From positions 1-49,112 of the forward strand of contig JBBTUK010000014.1 in assembly GCA_038063775.1 (NCBI GenBank): DNA of 49,112 nucleotides, in the 5' to 3' direction. The notes beneath the pieces were generated by a model, which ran no database searches, was not told where the DNA came from, and was given only the letters and a program-made list of their open reading frames with translations. Below, piece after piece: positions 7,741-16,386 of this stretch. This DNA comes from UM-FILTER-42-9 sp038063775. Lineage in GTDB: Bacteria > Patescibacteriota > Minisyncoccia > Moranbacterales > UBA2206. The position numbers and the translations under genes are program-made. Position 1 is the first letter of the stretch. Each line of letters starts with the position of its first letter.

Positions 7741-8373
7741 TTACCTTGAATAATATTCAACTATAACTTGGGCATCTACATTTATGCCCGTATCGTTTTT
7801 ACCCGGCAGACTAACTATTTTGCCTTCCAATTTTTGCTCATCAAAACTCAGCCAAGTGGGAAAATCCTTTTTATTTTTAATTACCGGTGCCAAATTCTTA
7901 AAGTAGTTCTTTTCCTTTTTTCGCGAATTTATTGAAATAATCTGACCGATTTTGACTGCAGAGGATGGAATGGTATTTTTTTTGCCGTTTACACTCACTA
8001 ATCCGTGATTCACCAATTGCCTGGCTTGCGACCGTGAACTTGCGAAGCCCAGCCGGTAAACAACATTGTCTAGCCGCATTTCCAGTCTTGAAAGCAAAAG
8101 ATCTCCGGTAGAACCCGGTTTACCCTTAACTTCCTCGAAGTGTTTTCTAAACTGCTTTTCAAAAACACCATATATTCTTTTTATTTTTTGTTTTAAGGCC
8201 AGTTGGGTTCCATATTCGCTGAGATTTCTCTTGCCTTTTTTGCCATGGACGCCCGGAACATAAGACCGCCTGACAAAGCCGCATTTTGGAGTAAGACAGC
8301 GATCGCCTTTAAGAAACAGCTTTTCGCCGGCCCTTCGGCACTTCCGACATTTTGCATCTATACTTCTTGCCAT
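7741..8373 (-). CDS. rpsD: Small-subunit ribosomal protein S4 (uS4)
   Basis: Primary 16S rRNA-binding protein that nucleates small-subunit assembly. The frame is open 46 codons further upstream to 8511, but that part overlaps rpsK. The ATG at 8373 (MARSIDAKCRKCRR, 210 residues) fits the family. A four-cysteine zinc site (C9, C12, C26, C31) precedes YVPGVHGKKGKRNLSEYGTQL, followed by the S4 RNA-binding domain (RLDNVVYRLGFASSRSQARQLVNHG). The spacer to rpsK (8374-8455) is repeat-like. Confidence 0.97.
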   Translation of the reverse strand: MARSIDAKCRKCRRAGEKLFLKGDRCLTPKCGFVRRSYVPGVHGKKGKRNLSEYGTQLALKQKIKRIYGVFEKQFRKHFEEVKGKPGSTGDLLLSRLEMRLDNVVYRLGFASSRSQARQLVNHGLVSVNGKKNTIPSSAVKIGQIISINSRKKEKNYFKNLAPVIKNKKDFPTWLSFDEQKLEGKIVSLPGKNDTGINVDAQVIVEYYSR

Positions 8374-8455
8374 AATTATATCTTGAAACGCGTATCGTGG
8401 AACGTAGAACGATTTAAAATTTTCGTTATGCGTTACGCGTTTTGGGTTATGTGCA
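8374..8455. repeat. Degenerate short-period repeat in rpsK-rpsD spacer
   Basis: Read on the plus strand the spacer is built of near-copies of a 7-9 base unit: CGTATCGTGG, ACGTAGAACG, TCGTTATG, CGTTACG, CGTTTTGGGTTATG. It recalls the GGGTTAC-like tract inside dnaX. Confidence 0.5.
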
Positions 8456-8926
8456 TTATACTCTACGGGGTTTTTTCGGCCGGCATCCGTTATGCGGAAT
8501 GGGTGTTTCATCTTTAATCAGAATCAAATTAAACCCATTATTGGCCAATGCCCTGATTGCTGCCTCTCGGCCTGAACCGACCCCTTTGACATAAATTTCC
8601 AATTCTTGAACGCCGTATTTTTTAACCTTTTCGCTCACATTGGCAATTACCTGAGTAGCAGCGTAAGGCGTGGCTTTTTTAGCACCTTTAAAGCCTAGAA
8701 GTCCGGATGACGACCATCCTAACACGGCACCGTTCAAATCGGAAATATTGACAATGGTGTTATTATAGGTGCACTTGATGCTGGCCATACCTTTCAGGAT
8801 CTGCTTCTTGATCTTCTTGGCCTTTTCTTTTTCCGGCGCTGGGACAGTTTTTCCCGCCTCAAAAACTTTCGGCATTTGCGTCGTTTTTTCGGATTTATTT
8901 TCAGTTGTTACAGCTTTTTCGGTCAT
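8456..8926 (-). CDS. rpsK: Small-subunit ribosomal protein S11 (uS11)
   Basis: Platform protein of the small subunit. The 156 residues carry the core motifs ASIKCTYNNTIVNISD, SSSGLLGFKGAKKATPYAAT, GVGSGREAAIRAL and the tail TPIPHNGCRPKKPRRV. A polar extension of about 45 residues rich in Lys, Glu and Thr precedes the core and is longer than in model bacteria. The 97-base spacer to rpsM contains a repeat of ATTCGT-like units. Confidence 0.97.
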   Translation of the reverse strand: MTEKAVTTENKSEKTTQMPKVFEAGKTVPAPEKEKAKKIKKQILKGMASIKCTYNNTIVNISDLNGAVLGWSSSGLLGFKGAKKATPYAATQVIANVSEKVKKYGVQELEIYVKGVGSGREAAIRALANNGFNLILIKDETPIPHNGCRPKKPRRV

Positions 8927-9023
8927 ATTTTTACCGATTCGAAACTACGAATGAATTCGGATCCACGAATAATTATTATTCACATGGACGTCCCGTCCTG
9001 AGGGATAATGCGCTTTTCACATG

Positions 9024-9410
9024 CTATGTTTTTTCAGTCTTGACTCGGCCACTGCCCATCGTCCTTCTGACATTGCCTCTGACAGTTCGAGTGTTAGTCT
9101 TGGTTCTCTGACCTCTGACGGGAAGGCCTTTTTGGTGACGCAACCCCCGGTAACAGCCTATCTCTTTCAGACGCTTGATATTAGAGCGGACCACGTGCTT
9201 AAGTTCTCCCTCTACCCGCACTTTCTTTTCAATATAATCTCTGATTTTTTTCTGCTCTTCTTCTGACAGATCCTTGGTTTTTTTCAGTTTGGATATTTTT
9301 AGCCCCTCCAGAATTTTAGCAGCGCTAGAAAAACCTATTCCATATACATAGGTCAGGGAAATTTCTATTCTTTTTTCATCAGGGACATTGACTCCCGCGA
9401 TTCTCAACAT
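9024..9410 (-). CDS. rpsM: Small-subunit ribosomal protein S13 (uS13)
   Basis: Head protein of the small subunit that contacts the large subunit and the P-site tRNA. The 128 residues open with MLRIAGVNVPDEKRIEISLTYVYGIG and end with the canonical GLPVRGQRTKTNTRT-(V)RG motif. Positioned between rpmJ and rpsK as in the alpha operon. Confidence 0.97.
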   Translation of the reverse strand: MLRIAGVNVPDEKRIEISLTYVYGIGFSSAAKILEGLKISKLKKTKDLSEEEQKKIRDYIEKKVRVEGELKHVVRSNIKRLKEIGCYRGLRHQKGLPVRGQRTKTNTRTVRGNVRRTMGSGRVKTEKT

Positions 9411-9558
9411 ATGCGCTTCGCTAAAATCAAAATTTAAATCTCAAAATGCAAAATTATAGAATTGCTTCGCGATGACTTTTTATAAAATAATCGCGATCCC
9501 GCCTCGGCGGGAGAACACCAAAATTTTGAACTTTGATTTTGGAATTTTGAATTAAATA
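9411..9558. repeat. AT-rich repeats around a perfect GC hairpin
   Basis: The rpmJ-rpsM spacer contains the hairpin TCCCGCC-TC-GGCGGGA (9497-9512), flanked by tracts of AAATCAAAATTT-like units on the left and AATTTTGA-like units on the right, which are partly inverted copies of each other. No coding signal is seen. Confidence 0.6.
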
Positions 9559-9672
9559 TTAACCTTGCCTTTGCTTGTGTTTCGGAGTTGAGCAAACAAC
9601 ATAAAGTTTGCCTTTTCTCTTAACAAGCTTGCATTTAGCGCATATTTTCTTTACCGAGGCTCTGACTTTCAT
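9559..9672 (-). CDS. rpmJ: Large-subunit ribosomal protein L36 (bL36)
   Basis: A 37-residue zinc-ribbon protein of the large subunit. Read on the minus strand it begins MKVRASVKKICAKCK and ends STPKHKQRQG. The zinc ligands C11, C14, C27 and H32 are all present, so this is the zinc-binding form. It starts two bases after the infA stop and lies before rpsM, its usual place. Too short for most length cut-offs. Confidence 0.97.
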   Translation of the reverse strand: MKVRASVKKICAKCKLVKRKGKLYVVCSTPKHKQRQG

Positions 9673-9674
9673 AG

Positions 9675-9896
9675 TTATTTTAATCTTTGGATTATTCTTC
9701 CCTTGGTCAGGTCGTAAGGACTCATTTCAATCAAAACCCTGTCTCCGGTAAGAAGCCTTATATAATTAACTCTCATTCTTCCGGATATATGGGCCAGTAT
9801 TACATGGCCATTATCCAGTCTGACTTTGAAAGTCGTGTTAGGTAAGGTTTCTTCAACTATACCCTCGACTTTGACCAACTCTTTGTCTTTCGACAT
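9675..9896 (-). CDS. infA: Translation initiation factor IF-1
   Basis: Single OB-fold factor that blocks the A site during initiation. The 73 residues match the family along the whole length (EGIVEETLPNTTFKVRLDNGH, HISGRMRVNYIRLLTGDRV, DLTKGRI). First gene of the alpha-operon block. Its leader (9897-10050) contains a stem CCTTGGGT (9922-9929) / ACCCGAGG (9936-9943) with one mismatch that could regulate the operon; no convincing promoter was fixed. Confidence 0.97.
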   Translation of the reverse strand: MSKDKELVKVEGIVEETLPNTTFKVRLDNGHVILAHISGRMRVNYIRLLTGDRVLIEMSPYDLTKGRIIQRLK

Positions 9897-10050
9897 AAAA
9901 TAAAAAATAGACGGAGATTTCCCTTGGGTTATTCGACCCGAGGAGGCAAATCAATCCTAATTCCTGCAGTTCATCAAAATCTTCCCTCTATTATGGTTAG
10001 CTATAGAATTTTTAATGCTTTTTGGCGTCTTTAGCAATTTTAGCAATTAT

Positions 10051-12054
10051 TTAATTATTGTCAAGGACAATCTCTACGCGGCTTCCATAGGCGGGAACCC
10101 GGCTGGAAATAAATGTCGGCCAGTAGCTTATTTCCACCCGCGCGATATCAGGATAAGATTTCAGATAAACATCTAGTTCCTGGCTGTTTTTGCCCAAAGA
10201 TCCTCGCTTAAAACCGTCTAAATCCAAGCTGGGAGCAATCTTCCCAGTCGCATGCAACCGAATTGTAAGCACTGAATTTGCAAAATCCGCATCGGACTTT
10301 CCGAATTCAGTGTTTATTGAATCAGCGAATATTTTATAATTATCCCCGATTCCTTTAGCTAAAATATTCTTTACCACATCCTTTAGATCCGCTTCTTTGA
10401 AAACGATAGCATTGCCAGAAATTTTCAATGTTACGTTAAATTTATCGGAAATTTCTCCGGCTGAATTGGATATCTTGTAATTTGGATCGCCGATATTCAC
10501 CGCTTCATCCAAAATGACAGATCCCTGCCCGGCCTGTTCCTTTATTTTCTGCTTGACTATCAAATTAAGTTCGGCGAGTATTTTGTTTTTCGCGGAACTA
10601 ATGTCGGCGTCCGTTACCAAACTTACAGTTTCAGCGCCCTTGGCCCCTCCGCTCATTGCCTTGAAGGACTTGGCATAAATTTTCGCATATTTTTCGCTGC
10701 CGCTGACTTGAAAGCCAGGAATGGTAAATTTAGTCGGGCTGATATTAAATTCTTCTCCGGCTTCATCGGCTGCGACTTCCGCTTCTATCGCTCCAGGCTT
10801 TATCTCTACACCCTCTTTTGTGAGCCCAGGAATCGTAACACCATTAATCAGCCGGAATAGTTTTCCGTCTTCGCTTACAAATCTCGTCGTTGCGACCAGC
10901 GGTTGATTCGCCGAGCTGTATTCATTGTAAATTGTTATAATGCCCCGGGCTTTGCGGCTGGAAGCGCTTTTGTTTCCAGTCGAATCAAAGTTTCTTGAAA
11001 TTTCCTCGTTTACGGAAACCAGCTTGGCTGGAATAATTTTCTTATCAAAATCCATTGAACCAGCTTTCGCATCGGCTTTCATTTCTGCATCCAGGCTTTG
11101 TATCTTTGTTTTGGCGAAAATTGTTATAGTCGCCTTCGGCAGAAACAGATAGGCCAACGAGATTAAAATAATCGCAGCCGCGACAAGCCCGAAAATGAAA
11201 AAAAGCTTCCATGATTTTTTGGATAAATTAACATTTTTATAATTCTCCCCGCTTTTCTGCTTACGATCGCCATCATTGTCCTGATAAAAATCCCGCCCAG
11301 CCGGCTGACCGGGCATTTCAAACTCAATCTTTTCTCCGGCACTTTTCGCATAATTTAATTTTTCTTTCTTGAAAAAACTTTTTTTGTCTTTATTATTTTT
11401 TGCACTTCTCCGGTAAACCAATTCTTCACCGGTATTGGGCTCGGGGCTATCGGTGTTTCTCTGTTTTATATCAATATTTTTTACCATATCCATCGCTCCC
11501 GTTTTTTCCCGGACTTTCTTTGAACTGGTATTTTTTTTGCTTTTTATGAAGTCCCCGATGTCGGTAACCAGCTCCTTGTTGGTCAATTTTTCGACTTCCG
11601 AAGCATTCTCCTTTTTAGCTTCAAGCTTAACTTCTTCTCCTCTTGCTTTTTTCGGGCTATTGTCAAAAAAACCGGACGAACCGATAGTGTCTAAATGGCT
11701 TTTAAATTTATGCCTGGCTGCTGGATCATAAATATTGCTATCTTCAATAAAGGCGTCCTTCTTGGCTTTTTCCATAACCAGCATTTCTTCACCCTCAATA
11801 TCGTTTAATTTTTGCTCTACCGCTATGCCTGTTTTTTCGACTAACAATTTTCCAAGCTTATCTTGCGTGACTATTATGACTTCCTTATCCAATTTATCGG
11901 CTTCTTTTTTCAGCAACTTTAAATTAATGATGCTCTGGATAAGCAACGCTCTTTTTGGAACGACAATGATAACTTCTTTAGCCGCCGATTTTCTCAACCT
12001 TTCGATAATTGAAGTTATTTCCTCATCAATGTCGATGTAAAATGTCTGGTGCAC
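10051..12054 (-). CDS. Large single-pass membrane protein, baseplate-J-like region
   Basis: Function unknown. The 667 residues fall into four parts: an N-terminal alpha/beta segment (about 1-80; KEVIIVVPKRALLIQSIINLKLL and KEVIIVTQDKLGKLL), a long charged disordered linker (about 85-280), a membrane helix (about 282-305), and a large C-terminal region of about 360 residues predicted outside the membrane. Its TRFVSEDGKLFRLINGVTIPG and EVAADEAGEEFNISP motifs resemble the baseplate J/gp47 fold, which in CPR genomes occurs in such membrane proteins rather than in phages. It lies 83 bases after the FtsA/PilM-like gene, separated by an AT-rich repeat tract. The baseplate-J label is from recall of the pattern and is moderate only. 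Confidence 0.6.
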   Translation of the reverse strand: MHQTFYIDIDEEITSIIERLRKSAAKEVIIVVPKRALLIQSIINLKLLKKEADKLDKEVIIVTQDKLGKLLVEKTGIAVEQKLNDIEGEEMLVMEKAKKDAFIEDSNIYDPAARHKFKSHLDTIGSSGFFDNSPKKARGEEVKLEAKKENASEVEKLTNKELVTDIGDFIKSKKNTSSKKVREKTGAMDMVKNIDIKQRNTDSPEPNTGEELVYRRSAKNNKDKKSFFKKEKLNYAKSAGEKIEFEMPGQPAGRDFYQDNDGDRKQKSGENYKNVNLSKKSWKLFFIFGLVAAAIILISLAYLFLPKATITIFAKTKIQSLDAEMKADAKAGSMDFDKKIIPAKLVSVNEEISRNFDSTGNKSASSRKARGIITIYNEYSSANQPLVATTRFVSEDGKLFRLINGVTIPGLTKEGVEIKPGAIEAEVAADEAGEEFNISPTKFTIPGFQVSGSEKYAKIYAKSFKAMSGGAKGAETVSLVTDADISSAKNKILAELNLIVKQKIKEQAGQGSVILDEAVNIGDPNYKISNSAGEISDKFNVTLKISGNAIVFKEADLKDVVKNILAKGIGDNYKIFADSINTEFGKSDADFANSVLTIRLHATGKIAPSLDLDGFKRGSLGKNSQELDVYLKSYPDIARVEISYWPTFISSRVPAYGSRVEIVLDNN

Positions 12055-12059
12055 TTTAT

Positions 12060-12135
12060 TGAAAATTTTAAAGTCTAAATTTTAAATTTTAAAAATTTAG
12101 AAATTTGAAATTGATTTAAAATTAAAAATTTAAAA
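12060..12135. repeat. AT-rich short-period repeat tract
   Basis: The spacer consists of near-copies of AAATTTTAAA / AAATTTAGAAATTT. It appears to be the AT-rich version of the degenerate repeats seen elsewhere in the window. Confidence 0.6.
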
Positions 12136-12137
12136 CT

Positions 12138-13406
12138 TTACTTCTGTATCATCTTTACGGACCGGCGCAGAATACCGGCTAAAACTTTTTCCTCCCCGGC
12201 CAGATCCAGCGCCAGATTAGCCAGTCCCATCGGCGTGATATCTTGCGGATCCTTGAGCTCTCCGGTTTCGTCTATTATGTTAACAACATCTCTTGGTTGT
12301 AAAAAACTGACTTGCGGCAGCTTTGTGAAAGGTAAGTCCTTGGTCCATTTTGGCGACATAAGGGCTTTTTTTATTCCAGGCAGGCCGGACCCTCCCCCGC
12401 AAAGAAAAAATTTATGCGGCAAAAGATCGGCTTCCGCGAATTCAGACAAAGAGAGTTCGATGCCACTGATCAAAACATCGCAATCATCCGCCAGAATTTC
12501 TTCAATTTTTCTACTGACATCCGCTCCCAATTTGCCTTCGGAATATTTTATCTTGAGAACCTCCGCCTCTTCAAAGCTCACGCCCAATTCTTGCGCCAAC
12601 CTTTTAGTAAACGCCCGTCCGCCCAAAGCAAACATTTTGGTTCCTTCCAAACCTCCGTTCCTCACCACCGCGATATCCGTCGTTCCTCCCCCGATATCAA
12701 TGAACACCGCGTTGAAATCCAGAACATCTTCTATGCCCATCGACCTGGCTACGGCGTAAGGCTCGGCGGCTATGCTCAAAAGTTCCAATTTCAACTCATC
12801 GGCAATCGTTTGCAAAGCGCCCAGATGGATCATTGGAGCGTAAGCGTTAAACACCGCGATTGAAACATCCTTGCCCTGGAAACCGATCGGATTGGTAATC
12901 CGGTATCCGTCGATCCGGACATCCACGATAGCCGCGTTGATGAGTTTCACTTCTATTTCGCTGTGTCCGGTTTCCCAGGCTAATTGCTGGCGGATCCGGT
13001 CAAAAGCTTTCCACTGGACTTTCTGAATTATATTTTTCAGCTCGGGCAAATCAATCCTCATTTCAGGCCTTATTCTTTCATAATGGACCGTGGTGGTTGT
13101 TCCCTTGACTAATTCGCCCGCGATGCCGATTATTGTTTTTTCAACCTTCTTAACCTTGGCCATGGCCTTGGCTATTTCTATGGCTTTTTTGCAGTTTTCA
13201 ATCACCCCCGATATGTCAGAAACAGCGCCTTTTTGCATGTCGCTCAATCGTTGCCTGACTCTTCCGACACCTGTCACCACTCCGTTGCCGGTTTCCTTGT
13301 CAATTTTAAATACCAAAGCCTTTACGACTTCCGTTCCAATATCCAAAGAAAGCATATGATCGGAAGATAGCCCTCTGGAACCAAAAATTTTGGAAAAAAT
13401 TCCCAT
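12138..13406 (-). CDS. FtsA/PilM-family actin-like ATPase
   Basis: The 422-residue protein has the actin/Hsp70 ATPase motifs: phosphate-1 LSLDIGTEVVKALVF (about 20-34), phosphate-2 AVFIDIGGGTTDIAVV (about 233-248) and the adenosine motif FFLCGGGSGLPGIKKAL (about 340-356). This family includes FtsA, which tethers FtsZ to the membrane, and PilM, which organises type IV pili. The sequence alone does not decide between them; the short N-terminus before the first motif and lack of neighbouring ftsZ or pil genes leave it open. Coupled to the membrane protein downstream, it may act as its cytoplasmic partner. It has its own promoter. Confidence 0.8.
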   Translation of the reverse strand: MGIFSKIFGSRGLSSDHMLSLDIGTEVVKALVFKIDKETGNGVVTGVGRVRQRLSDMQKGAVSDISGVIENCKKAIEIAKAMAKVKKVEKTIIGIAGELVKGTTTTVHYERIRPEMRIDLPELKNIIQKVQWKAFDRIRQQLAWETGHSEIEVKLINAAIVDVRIDGYRITNPIGFQGKDVSIAVFNAYAPMIHLGALQTIADELKLELLSIAAEPYAVARSMGIEDVLDFNAVFIDIGGGTTDIAVVRNGGLEGTKMFALGGRAFTKRLAQELGVSFEEAEVLKIKYSEGKLGADVSRKIEEILADDCDVLISGIELSLSEFAEADLLPHKFFLCGGGSGLPGIKKALMSPKWTKDLPFTKLPQVSFLQPRDVVNIIDETGELKDPQDITPMGLANLALDLAGEEKVLAGILRRSVKMIQK

Positions 13407-13452
13407 GATCGGTTTATAGCGAGTTTTATTTTAATCTCTGTTTTATGCTTCT

Positions 13453-13481
13453 ATTATAAAATAAATCAGGCTTTTTTACAA
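13453..13481 (-). promoter_or_regulatory. Promoter for the FtsA/PilM-like gene
   Basis: Minus-strand TTGTAA (13481-13476), 17-base spacer, perfect TATAAT (13458-13453). The predicted leader is about 40 bases. It separates this unit from the alaS operon upstream. Confidence 0.75.
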
Positions 13482-13502
13482 AAAAAATGAATCTTGGCTG
13501 AA

Positions 13503-15305
13503 TTATTCCAAAACCGCCTTGATTCTCCTCACTCCGGCGCTGGAGGCTTCTTCTTTGATGATTTTGAAATGACCCAATTCTCCGATATTTTTCACATGCG
13601 GACCGCCGCAAATCTCCTTTGTGAAACCGCCGGCTGAATAGACACTGACTTTGTCGCCATATTTGGCTGCAAAAACGCCTAGTGCCCCTTGTGCCTTGGC
13701 CTCTTCGGGAGTCATTTCTTCCCGCTTTATTTTCAAATTTTCCTTTATTTTTTCATTGACCAGATCTTCCACTTGCTTGAGTTGTTCCAGCGTCACTTTT
13801 TCCGGATGGGAAAAATCAAAGCGCAATCTTTCGGGCGTGATATTACTCCCTTTTTGCGCAACATGCGAACCTAAAACTTTCCGCAAAGCCGCTTGCAAAA
13901 GATGCGTCGCGGTATGCAATTTTTTCGTATTTTCATCCTGGCTTTGTAATCCTCCTTTAAATTTCCCAGCCGCCGCAGTTCGGGAAAGTTCCTGATGCTT
14001 TTTAAACTCCGAGGCAAACTCTTCTTCATTCAGATTGAGCCCACTTTCCCTGGCCAATTCATTGGTTATTTCAAAGGGAAATCCGTAGGATTGGTAGAGA
14101 TCGAAAGCGTCTTTGCCAGTAATTCCCTTTTTCGATAATTTATTGAATTCTACCAGGCCATGTTCTAATGTTTTTCTGAATTTATTCTCTTCATTTTCCA
14201 GTTCTTCAAAAATTTTATTTTTGTTTTTTTCCACTTCTTGATAAAAATATTTATACATCTTTACGATTACTTCCGAAATATTTTTTGTAAAATTATTTTC
14301 CAACCCAATTAATTTTCCATGACGGATGGCCCGGCGAATAAGGCGCCGCAAAACATAGCCCCGATCAACATTAGAAGGTATCGCGCCGTCAGCAATCATA
14401 AAAACGCCGGTTTTAATGTGGTCAGCTATGATCCTGAAAGATTTTTCGTTTTCCTTATATTTTTTTCCAGAAAGTTCAGAAATTTTTTCAAGTATCGGCT
14501 GGAATAATTCCGTATCAAAAACCAGTTCTTTTCCGTTCATCACTGCTAAAGTCCGTTCCAGCCCCATCCCAGTATCCACATTGGGTTTGGGAAGTTTTTC
14601 GTATTTTCCTTCCGCATTTTTATTGAACTCCATAAAGACATCGTTCCAAATCTCTAAAATCCTTCCGCTTTTAACCAAGTCGGAAAATTTTCCTTCTAAC
14701 TTTCCTTCCCCTGGCCGCGTATCATAAAACATTTCCGTATCACCTCCGCACGGACCGGTCGCTCCGGCAATCCAAAAATTGTCTTCCGTGCCCAATGGAA
14801 TAATTCTTACATCACCACTTACTGTTTCATTCGGACCAGCCACTCCATTTGTCAGTTTATTTTTTGAAAATACTTCCTGCCAAATTTTTATGGCATCCTC
14901 ATCGCGCGGAATGCCGCTCTCCCCCTTGAAAACCGTCACGTATAATCTTTGCGGATCAAGCCCGAGCCATTTCGAATCGGTCAGAAATTCAAAACTCCAT
15001 TCAATGGCTTCTTTTTTGAAATAGTCCCCAAAACTCCAGTTGCCGAACATTTCAAAAAAAGTCAGATGTCGATTGTCGCCGACATCCTCAATATCCGCGG
15101 TTCTGACACATTTTTGCACATTCGCCACTCGCGTGCCGCCCGGATGCTTTTCTCCCATAAGATAGGGCACCAGCGGATGCATGCCGGCCGTCGTAAAGAG
15201 TACCGACGAATCATTTTCCGGAATCAAAGAAGCCGAGGGAATAATGGTATGCCCCTTAGACTTAAAAAAAACCAAATATTTTTCGCGAAGCTCGCGCGCT
15301 GTCAT
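13503..15305 (-). CDS. alaS: Alanyl-tRNA synthetase, short form lacking the C-Ala domain
   Basis: Charges tRNA-Ala. The class II catalytic core (LREKYLVFFKSKGH, FTTAGMHPLVPYL, FFEMFGNWSFGDYFKKEAI, GPCGGDTEMFYD, MGLERTLAVMNG, DHIKTGVFMIADG) is followed by the editing domain with the metal-binding HTATHLLQ and the paired C-x-H-type motif CGGPHVKN near the end. The protein stops at 600 residues; standard AlaRS has about 870, so the C-terminal C-Ala/DHHA1 domain is absent. The ending is clean, with a normal stop and no remnant downstream, so this is a natural short form. Last gene of a long operon that also includes mnmA. Confidence 0.95.
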   Translation of the reverse strand: MTARELREKYLVFFKSKGHTIIPSASLIPENDSSVLFTTAGMHPLVPYLMGEKHPGGTRVANVQKCVRTADIEDVGDNRHLTFFEMFGNWSFGDYFKKEAIEWSFEFLTDSKWLGLDPQRLYVTVFKGESGIPRDEDAIKIWQEVFSKNKLTNGVAGPNETVSGDVRIIPLGTEDNFWIAGATGPCGGDTEMFYDTRPGEGKLEGKFSDLVKSGRILEIWNDVFMEFNKNAEGKYEKLPKPNVDTGMGLERTLAVMNGKELVFDTELFQPILEKISELSGKKYKENEKSFRIIADHIKTGVFMIADGAIPSNVDRGYVLRRLIRRAIRHGKLIGLENNFTKNISEVIVKMYKYFYQEVEKNKNKIFEELENEENKFRKTLEHGLVEFNKLSKKGITGKDAFDLYQSYGFPFEITNELARESGLNLNEEEFASEFKKHQELSRTAAAGKFKGGLQSQDENTKKLHTATHLLQAALRKVLGSHVAQKGSNITPERLRFDFSHPEKVTLEQLKQVEDLVNEKIKENLKIKREEMTPEEAKAQGALGVFAAKYGDKVSVYSAGGFTKEICGGPHVKNIGELGHFKIIKEEASSAGVRRIKAVLE

Positions 15306-15309
15306 AAAT

Positions 15310-15528
15310 TTATCTCCTTTCCAACGCTTTTTTTATTTCCTGATAATCATATCTGCCCAGATCGGAACCGAATTCATCCTTCAATTTTCCTATCGCATCC
15401 TCGATTGATATTTTTCCATTGTCCAGTTCTCTTTCAATATCTCTGACTTTGTCGGCCCGAAAACTTGACCAGTCAATTTTTTTTCTGTCCACCAGATTTT
15501 TAACCGTGTTTTTTAAATTTGAATACAT
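15310..15528 (-). CDS. Small conserved-looking hypothetical protein
   Basis: Seventy-two residues, highly charged and predicted helical (MYSNLKNTVKNLVDRKKIDW...DAIGKLKDEFGSDLGRYD). I do not recognise a family. It ends four bases before the alaS start and begins four bases after the previous gene, which argues that it is translated as part of the operon. Confidence 0.6.
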   Translation of the reverse strand: MYSNLKNTVKNLVDRKKIDWSSFRADKVRDIERELDNGKISIEDAIGKLKDEFGSDLGRYDYQEIKKALERR

Positions 15529-15532
15529 ATGT

Positions 15533-15853
15533 TTATATTAAATTTAGTTTCTTCTTAGTTTTATGAATCGCCTCTTCCGCGATTTTCATATCTTGCTGCA
15601 TCTTAGCCAGCCCCAGCTCTTTTCCCTGGAGACTGATTCTCAATTGCGCTTCCTCCTCCTTGATTTTTCTGATTTCAAATTCCAGCTTGACTTTTTCATT
15701 CACGCTTTTTCTATAATCGGCTTCTTGCATTATTATTTCTCTCTGCAAAACATTTTTTTGGCTCGCTTTGTCTGCCTGATTCGTTTGATTTGTTTGATTT
15801 GTTTGATCGCCTGCGTTACTTTTTTGGTTACCTGAAAAATTTTTGCTATACAT
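15533..15853 (-). CDS. Hypothetical coiled-coil protein
   Basis: The 106 residues start with a Gln/Asn/Thr-rich stretch containing three TNQ repeats (residues 17-26), then form a long predicted coiled coil (about 38-106) rich in Lys and Glu. No known domain is seen. The repeated TNQ codons are a small in-frame direct repeat of a nine-base unit. Operon position suggests a real gene. Confidence 0.6.
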   Translation of the reverse strand: MYSKNFSGNQKSNAGDQTNQTNQTNQADKASQKNVLQREIIMQEADYRKSVNEKVKLEFEIRKIKEEEAQLRISLQGKELGLAKMQQDMKIAEEAIHKTKKKLNLI

Positions 15854-15860
15854 ATTTTTA

Positions 15861-16385
15861 TTATTTATTGATTTTTCTCAGCGCGCTCCAAATTTTAGAG
15901 GGCGGCCTTGAGGAGCTTGTATTAATATTTCCACCGAACTCTTTTTTGCCTGCGATAGGCCCCACTCTGCTTGTTTTCGAGTTATTGAAAGAAACGCTGG
16001 CGTGCCCTGCGTCATGTGATTTTTCTTCCGGTTCAGCAGACCGGCTACTACCTGAAGACGCGCTGGAATGAAATACATTCGCCTCCCTGGATTCAGAAAT
16101 ATCCTTTATCTTTTTGATCAGATAACCGTCTACGCCCAAAATTCCGGCAATATTTTCGGCCTTATCCTCGGTAAGCTTTCCATCCAATATCATTTTTTGT
16201 AGCAAATTAATCACTTCGTCTCGTGTTATTCCGTCTGTTTGGGCTTTATTCAAGAGACTTTCAAATTCCGTCCTGGCACCATATGCATGTAAGCTAAGTT
16301 TTTTGGCTATTTCCCTTATGTCCTTGATGTCTATCTCGTGATCCGGTACTCTTTTGCGATGTTGAGCATTAAATAACAGTCCCAT
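15861..16385 (-). CDS. Hypothetical protein next to mnmA
   Basis: The 174-residue protein starts one base after the mnmA stop. The first 95 residues look like a compact helical domain (DIKDIREIAKKL, FESLLNKAQTDGITRDEVINLLQKM, DGKLTEDKAENIAGILGVDGYLIKKI); the rest is Ser/Lys/Glu-rich and probably disordered. No family recognised. Confidence 0.6.
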   Translation of the reverse strand: MGLLFNAQHRKRVPDHEIDIKDIREIAKKLSLHAYGARTEFESLLNKAQTDGITRDEVINLLQKMILDGKLTEDKAENIAGILGVDGYLIKKIKDISESREANVFHSSASSGSSRSAEPEEKSHDAGHASVSFNNSKTSRVGPIAGKKEFGGNINTSSSRPPSKIWSALRKINK

Positions 16386-16386
16386 T

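Noticed and set aside
7048..7749. 233-codon plus-strand ORF opposite rpoA
   Set aside because: It lies entirely over the well-supported rpoA gene, has an odd Phe/Ser/Arg-rich composition and no ribosome site.
10051..12054. Prophage based on the baseplate-J-like region
   Set aside because: No other phage gene is near; the protein has a membrane helix and sits among housekeeping genes.
14949..15446. 165-codon plus-strand ORF opposite alaS
   Set aside because: Shadow of the conserved alaS reading frame.
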